Positions 12,926 through 16,646 of a stretch of 16,646 nucleotides of DNA are shown here, in pieces (position 1 is the first letter of the stretch; each line of letters starts with the position of its first letter). Below the pieces are notes generated by a model, which worked only from the letters and a program-made list of their open reading frames with translations, had not been told where the DNA came from and made no database searches. The translations under genes and the position numbers were made by a program. The stretch lies in the NCBI GenBank assembly GCA_002721895.1, contig PBLV01000016.1, positions 1 through 16,646 on the forward strand, read 5' to 3'. This DNA comes from Verrucomicrobiales bacterium (GTDB lineage: Bacteria; Verrucomicrobiota; Verrucomicrobiae; Limisphaerales; UBA1100).

Positions 12926-15072
12926 CAGTGTTGAAACAGGAACTCGTTAAGGTTTAAAACGATCCAGCAAAGATCCGCCAGTGCCTCTTCACGACGGGTG
13001 GCGGACTTCAGGTGACGGCGCGCCGCCAATTGTTCCGCGTCCGTGGGTTCGCGGGAAAGTGCCGCCATGTATAGTTCCACAACGATGGCCTCATCTTTTG
13101 CACCCGCCTTGGCCATTTGCTGCAGCCGGTTGGCGGGGTTGTCCAGTCGGCCATTCAGGAACCTGCCGTTCAACAGCTCCAGAGCCTGCCCCAGCCGTGG
13201 TTCCACCGGCCGTTCACAGGCGCAGGCGCCGGACCGGGCGGGTTGCCCGAAGGCCTTTAAGAAGGAATTGTTCAGTTGTGGGCTGGGCAACGCTGTCGCC
13301 GGCGTGCCAGCCGGCAAACCCTTAAAGGCTTCCGGCAAGCCGGTTACTTGCGCGACTGCGCCCAGCAGTTGCTCGGCCGTGAGCAGGTGCGGCCGGTAAT
13401 GTGAAAACAGGTGCTCATCATCCTGGTTGAATACGTTTGTCCGCGCCGAGGACTGGTACGTGCGGCTGTTTAAAATGAGCCGCAGCAGCCGCCGTCGGTC
13501 GAAGCCACCCTTGGCGAAGTCTTCCGCCAGTGCGTCCAGCAGTGCTGCGTTGGAAGGAGGATTGGAGTCACGAAAGTCATCGATGGGTTCCACAATGCCG
13601 CGGCCCATCACCGCCGCCCAGAGCCGGTTGGCTTCCACCTTGGCAAACCATTGGTTGTCGCGTGCCGTGAGCCACCGGGCGAACACATGGCGCCGGTCTT
13701 CGCCGGGTGGCGTCTCAACGAATCCTTTGCCCGGCAGCCAAGGTTGCATGATTTGCCCGGTACGGGGTTGTGTGACTTCTCCTTGGCGCGCCACCGTGAT
13801 GAACAGTTCACCCGCGCGCGGGCCCGGCTGACGTTCCACGCGGTTGAAGACTGCGCCAAGGCCGTAGTAGTGATCTTGTGTCCAACGTTCGAAGGGATGG
13901 TTGTGACATTTCGCACAGGCCAGTCGGCTGCCGAGGAAAATCTGGGCGGTGGTTTCCAGTGCATCGCCCATGTCCGCCGCGGCGCGGTAATAGTTGGTGG
14001 GCGGGTTGTGAAGCGTGCTGCCGGAGGCGGTGATGAGGTCTTGCACAAAGGTGTCGTAGGGTTTGTTTTGGCGAAAGGCCCGGATGAGCCATTGGTTGAG
14101 CTTGTGCGCACCGCCAGATGTCAGACGTTCAGGCGTCAGCCGGAGCAGGTCGCCCCATTTCTGCGCCCAGAAAGGGGCGAACTCGGGACTGGCCAGCAGG
14201 ACGTTGATCAACCGCGCGCGTTTGTCCGCGCGCGCATCCTTTAAAAACAACCGGGTCTCGTTCACGGTGGGCAGTCGGCCAATGACATCAAGGTGTACAC
14301 GCCGCACAAATTCGCCGTCCGTACAGGGACCAGAGGGGAGAAATTGCATTTCGCGGAGTTTGGCTTGCACATGGGTATCGATGAAATTGGCCGGTGGCGG
14401 TGCATTCCATTTGAAGCCGGGCACCGGCTTGACGAACGTGAAGGAGCGTGCGCTTACATGCTCCAGAAAACGGGCCATGATGGCGGCTTGACCTCGCTTG
14501 AGGCCGGTGACCCGCCCATCGGGAGTGACCTTAGCGATGGTTTCGTCTGACGTGGTAAACTTGGCCAAGCGGGTGACATCACGCACCTGTCCGTCCGAGA
14601 ACCGCGCTTTCACGCGCAGTTGCGCCGTGGGATTGGGCCAGTGCAGGACGTGGGCTTCTGCTGATTCCAACTCGATGCCCACGCAGGCGGGGCTGCCCTT
14701 TGGATCCATCCGGCCGCCTTCCGCAATCCATTGCCGAAGGAGGCTGTATTCTCGGCTGTTGCGCGGGAGCTTCAGTCCTCCCCGGTGAGACAAGTCATTT
14801 GACGGCTTGCGCAGCAACAGGCTGAGGTCGGGGTCAAACACGTCCACCCGGCGTCCGGCCAGGCCACGCGTCAGGGCCGCGAAATCCTCTCCGGCATCAA
14901 AGGCGAACAATGAAAGGGCAAACCCACCCTTGCCGCTGGGTGAGCCATGGCATGTTCCGGCGTTGCACCCCTGCCGGGTGAGAATGGGCAAAACCTCATG
15001 TCGAAAGGAGATGGGAGCCGCCTTTAAAAGCGTGACGCCAATCATCCACATGATGAAAGCTCTGCGGAGCAT
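12925..15072 (-). CDS. DUF1549/DUF1553 exported protein with heme motifs and an Ig-like domain
   Basis: The 715-residue protein has an N-terminal signal (MLRRAFIMWMIGVTLLKAAP), a PSCyt2-like segment with C36-x4-C41-H42 in GCNAGTCHGSPSGKGGF, a bacterial Ig-like (Big2) domain at about 131-215 (RVKARFSDGQVRDVTRLAKF ... PDGRVTGLKRGQA), a DUF1549 domain at about 230-440 with C386-AK-C389-H390 in LACAKCHNHPFERWTQDHYYG, and DUF1553 from about 455 to the end (ANRLWAAVMGRGIVEPIDDF, ARPHLLTAEQLL-type region). Length and order are normal for this Planctomycetota/Verrucomicrobiota family, whose role outside the cytoplasm is still not defined. ATG 15072 was preferred to a TTG at 15081; no clear Shine-Dalgarno sequence. 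It is first in a two-gene operon and divergent from the PAS-LuxR gene. Confidence 0.93.
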   Translation of the reverse strand: MLRRAFIMWMIGVTLLKAAPISFRHEVLPILTRQGCNAGTCHGSPSGKGGFALSLFAFDAGEDFAALTRGLAGRRVDVFDPDLSLLLRKPSNDLSHRGGLKLPRNSREYSLLRQWIAEGGRMDPKGSPACVGIELESAEAHVLHWPNPTAQLRVKARFSDGQVRDVTRLAKFTTSDETIAKVTPDGRVTGLKRGQAAIMARFLEHVSARSFTFVKPVPGFKWNAPPPANFIDTHVQAKLREMQFLPSGPCTDGEFVRRVHLDVIGRLPTVNETRLFLKDARADKRARLINVLLASPEFAPFWAQKWGDLLRLTPERLTSGGAHKLNQWLIRAFRQNKPYDTFVQDLITASGSTLHNPPTNYYRAAADMGDALETTAQIFLGSRLACAKCHNHPFERWTQDHYYGLGAVFNRVERQPGPRAGELFITVARQGEVTQPRTGQIMQPWLPGKGFVETPPGEDRRHVFARWLTARDNQWFAKVEANRLWAAVMGRGIVEPIDDFRDSNPPSNAALLDALAEDFAKGGFDRRRLLRLILNSRTYQSSARTNVFNQDDEHLFSHYRPHLLTAEQLLGAVAQVTGLPEAFKGLPAGTPATALPSPQLNNSFLKAFGQPARSGACACERPVEPRLGQALELLNGRFLNGRLDNPANRLQQMAKAGAKDEAIVVELYMAALSREPTDAEQLAARRHLKSATRREEALADLCWIVLNLNEFLFQH

Positions 15073-15170
15073 AAGACCCAACGAGGATAATTTTTCGCGA
15101 TGGCTTGTAAAGCTTTGGGAGTACCCAAGGATAGGTGGTTTCCAGAAAAAGTGATTTTTGTGAGGGGATG

Positions 15171-15188
15171 GATGACGAGTGTGTCATC
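15171..15188. promoter_or_regulatory. Dyad in the divergent intergenic region
   Basis: gatgac (15171-15176) and gtcatc (15183-15188) form an inverted pair with a 6-base centre, midway in the 239-base gap between the DUF1549/DUF1553 gene and the PAS-LuxR gene. The rest of the gap has two T runs (15239-15254) and TATATAG (15282-15288), but no well-spaced -35/-10 pair. An operator for the regulator next door is a possibility, no more. Confidence 0.25.
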
Positions 15189-15311
15189 AAGCGCGGAAGT
15201 GCTTGGTGATCAGGGATTTTCGGGAGAGATCATGGGAATTTTTTTCATTTTTTTGAAAGAATTCAGGGTTGAAATGCGAAGTATATAGTAAGGGAAAGTA
15301 GCACGTTTTTG

Positions 15312-16097
15312 ATGGCCTCCAAGAAACCGGCAAAAAAAGCGAAAAAAGGGCCGAAAACCGTCAAAGGGATGGCGGTTTCGCCGTCGGCAGGGGTGTTGAA
15401 ATTGCGTCAGGTGTTGAGGGGAGCAAATCATTCGGGGTATCTGGTTCAATTGGCATTGGGTTATGAACTGGTGCATGACGCGGTAACGATCACTGAGCCG
15501 GAGCACAACCGGTTGGTGTACGTCAATCCTGCTTGGGAGGAGCTTTATGGTTATGCTGCGTCCGAGGTTTTGGGCCGGACGGTGACATTCATGAATCTGA
15601 AGGGAATTTCGGAAAAGCTTCTGGAGAATATTGCGGCCAAGACCAATCGGGATGGCTGGGAGGGCAGCTTGCTGAACCGGAACAAGGCGGGGGACGTTTT
15701 TTCAATTCGTCTCCGGACAATGCCTTTAAAAAATGAGAGCGGTGAGATCATCGGGCTTTTGGGTGTCAGTTATCAAACCGAAGGCGAGGCCGTGGAGGTG
15801 GGCAAGAGCCGCCACTTGAGCCTCAGACTGCCCAGCACCAACGGTCACGCCCGCAAGCCGCGCCAAGACTGGAAAGCTTCGTTGGCGGAGTTGACGCCGC
15901 GTGAGCTTGAGGTGTTTACCCTCTTGGGCAAGGGGCTGGACACCAAGCAGATCGGTGAGTTGCTGGAGATGAGCTTGTTCACTGTGCAAACACATCGCAA
16001 CCACTTGAAGGCCAAGTTGAAACTTGGGAGCGTAACCGAGTTGAACTATGTCTCCTACCAGTGGGCCAGCCGGCGGAATCGGAACGGGCACCGTTGA
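15312..16097 (+). CDS. PAS-LuxR family transcriptional regulator
   Basis: The 261-residue protein has three parts. Residues 1-20 (MASKKPAKKAKKGPKTVKGM) are a basic, histone-H1-like tail. A PAS domain follows at about 50-155, with NRLVYVNPAWEELYGYAASE and the typical GEIIGLLGVSYQ end strand. After a linker, a LuxR/NarL-type helix-turn-helix occupies about 192-250 (LTPRELEVFTLLGKGLDTKQ, then IGELLEMSLFTVQTHRNHLK). There is no receiver domain, so the signal is probably read by the PAS domain from a ligand or cofactor that cannot be told from sequence. ATG 15312 is used; agggaaag at 15291-15298 is a weak and rather distant Shine-Dalgarno candidate. It lies divergent from the DUF1549 operon and 58 bases before a DUF1501 gene on its own strand, both possible targets. 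Confidence 0.93.
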   Translation: MASKKPAKKAKKGPKTVKGMAVSPSAGVLKLRQVLRGANHSGYLVQLALGYELVHDAVTITEPEHNRLVYVNPAWEELYGYAASEVLGRTVTFMNLKGISEKLLENIAAKTNRDGWEGSLLNRNKAGDVFSIRLRTMPLKNESGEIIGLLGVSYQTEGEAVEVGKSRHLSLRLPSTNGHARKPRQDWKASLAELTPRELEVFTLLGKGLDTKQIGELLEMSLFTVQTHRNHLKAKLKLGSVTELNYVSYQWASRRNRNGHR

Positions 16098-16099
16098 CG

Positions 16100-16115
16100 C
16101 ACCGGGCGTCCGGTG
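16100..16115 (+). terminator. Short hairpin right after the PAS-LuxR stop
   Basis: caccgg (16100-16105) and ccggtg (16110-16115) form a 6-bp stem with a gcgt loop, two bases after the TGA. There is no T run, so intrinsic termination would be weak; the downstream DUF1501 gene may still be read through from the regulator. Confidence 0.35.
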
Positions 16116-16130
16116 GTATGAATAAGGCAG

Positions 16131-16145
16131 GGATCGCGACGATCC
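16131..16145 (+). promoter_or_regulatory. Perfect palindrome next to the ribosome binding site of the second DUF1501 gene
   Basis: ggatcg and cgatcc flank a three-base centre (ggatcgcgacgatcc). The Shine-Dalgarno-like aaggg (16146-16150) begins at once after it and the ATG is at 16156. As DNA it could be an operator, as RNA a hairpin beside the ribosome binding site. Confidence 0.4.
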
Positions 16146-16155
16146 AAGGGTAGTC

Positions 16156-16646
16156 ATGTCGGCACACACTCACCATTCGCTTTCGCAGCATCAAGACTGG
16201 TCGCGGCGCGTGGCATTGCAGGCGGGTTCCATTGGTCTGCTGGGGCTGGGGATGAATCACTTGGATCCCCTGCGTGCCGCCGCACACAACGCGGATCGAA
16301 CCAAGGCAGCCAAGAATGTCATCTATATTTTTCTTTCCGGCGGACTCGGGCAGCACGACAGCTTTGATCTGAAGCCCAATGCGCCCAAGGAAGTGCGTGG
16401 GGAATTCAACCCTATTCCCACCAAGACGCCGGGCATCCACATTTGCGAGCATCTGCCGGGGTTGGCCAAGCGAAGCGAAGACTGGGCGTTGGTGCGGTCA
16501 TTGACCCATCCGTACATCGAGCATTCCGAGGGGCACCACGTGATGTTGACGGGTCGTACACCCAAGCCGTTGGGCTTCAACGCCAGCAAGCCGCGGCCCA
16601 GTGATTTTCCCTCCATCGCGGCCGTGGCCAACGACCGGCTGCAGCC
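16156..16646 (+). CDS. DUF1501 protein, N-terminal part (cut by window edge)
   Basis: The first 163 codons are visible and open to the right edge. The start MSAHTHHSLSQHQDWSRRVA carries a twin-arginine signal (SRRVALQAGSIGLLGLG, about 16-32). Family marks follow: VIYIFLSGGLGQHDSFDLKP near 55-74, RGEFNPIPTKTPGIHICEHL, and the HSEGHHVMLTGRTP loop. It is similar in plan to the DUF1501 gene at 3896-5332 (YDMKPEAPSEYRGEF matches FDLKPNAPKEVRGEF) but clearly different in sequence, so they are not a recent copy. aaggg five bases before ATG 16156 supports the start. In relatives DUF1501 genes often stand next to DUF1549/DUF1553 genes; here such a gene lies divergent across the regulator at 15312. Confidence 0.92.
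   Translation, partial: MSAHTHHSLSQHQDWSRRVALQAGSIGLLGLGMNHLDPLRAAAHNADRTKAAKNVIYIFLSGGLGQHDSFDLKPNAPKEVRGEFNPIPTKTPGIHICEHLPGLAKRSEDWALVRSLTHPYIEHSEGHHVMLTGRTPKPLGFNASKPRPSDFPSIAAVANDRLQ

Noticed and set aside
15253..15290. Sigma-70 promoter for the PAS-LuxR gene (TTGAAA and TATATA)
   Set aside because: The two TTGAAA copies are 23 and 7 bases from TATATA, neither near the usual 17, so the pairing is not convincing.
3896..16646. The two DUF1501 genes as a recent duplication or mobile pair
   Set aside because: They share only family motifs and differ widely in sequence; no flanking repeats link them.

Overview
The window looks like chromosomal DNA from a PVC-superphylum bacterium, most likely Verrucomicrobiota, with Planctomycetota as the alternative. 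The main reason is the gene content: two DUF1501 proteins with twin-arginine leaders, one large DUF1549/DUF1553 protein with CxxCH-type heme motifs, and a cytochrome-plus-WD40 partner. This set is strongly expanded in those phyla. Housekeeping, secreted and possible flagellar genes are mixed on both strands, and I see no insertion sequence, phage, tRNA, rRNA or CRISPR array.

Layout. (1) 1-3688, minus strand: argH (argininosuccinate lyase), a squalene/phytoene synthase family gene one base behind it, an exported SHOCT-type coiled-coil protein, a hairpin, and the start of lysA, which runs off the left edge. (2) 3689-3895: AT-rich intergenic DNA with two nested perfect 11-bp inverted repeats. 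(3) 3896-5332, plus strand: the first DUF1501 protein. (4) 5333-5780: no convincing gene, but a striking tandem array of six 21-bp units, each with an internal small dyad. (5) 5781-7259, minus strand: a FlgN-like helical protein followed by two small Ala/Pro-rich proteins that look like diverged paralogues of each other and that I cannot assign to a family. (6) 7413-8510, minus strand: a lipoprotein of the 7-bladed lactonase (6-phosphogluconolactonase-like) family. (7) 8708-11566, plus strand: a 952-residue protein with a zinc-ribbon, an EF-hand, a long charged coiled coil and very long proline-rich arms. (8) 11567-15072, minus strand: a DUF1549/DUF1553 gene and a cytochrome c/WD40 gene with overlapping stop and start, convergent with the previous gene with no base between the two stops. 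(9) 15312-16097, plus strand: a PAS-LuxR regulator. (10) From 16156 to the right edge: a second DUF1501 gene, incomplete.

How the genes may work together. argH and lysA belong to arginine and lysine/diaminopimelate synthesis. The 11567-15072 pair encodes two exported heme-motif proteins that are probably made together. The regulator at 15312 lies between that pair (divergent) and the second DUF1501 gene (same strand), so it may control one or both; this is inference from position. The least explained parts are the small-protein trio at 5781-7259, the zinc-ribbon/EF-hand/proline-rich protein, and the 21-bp repeat array.
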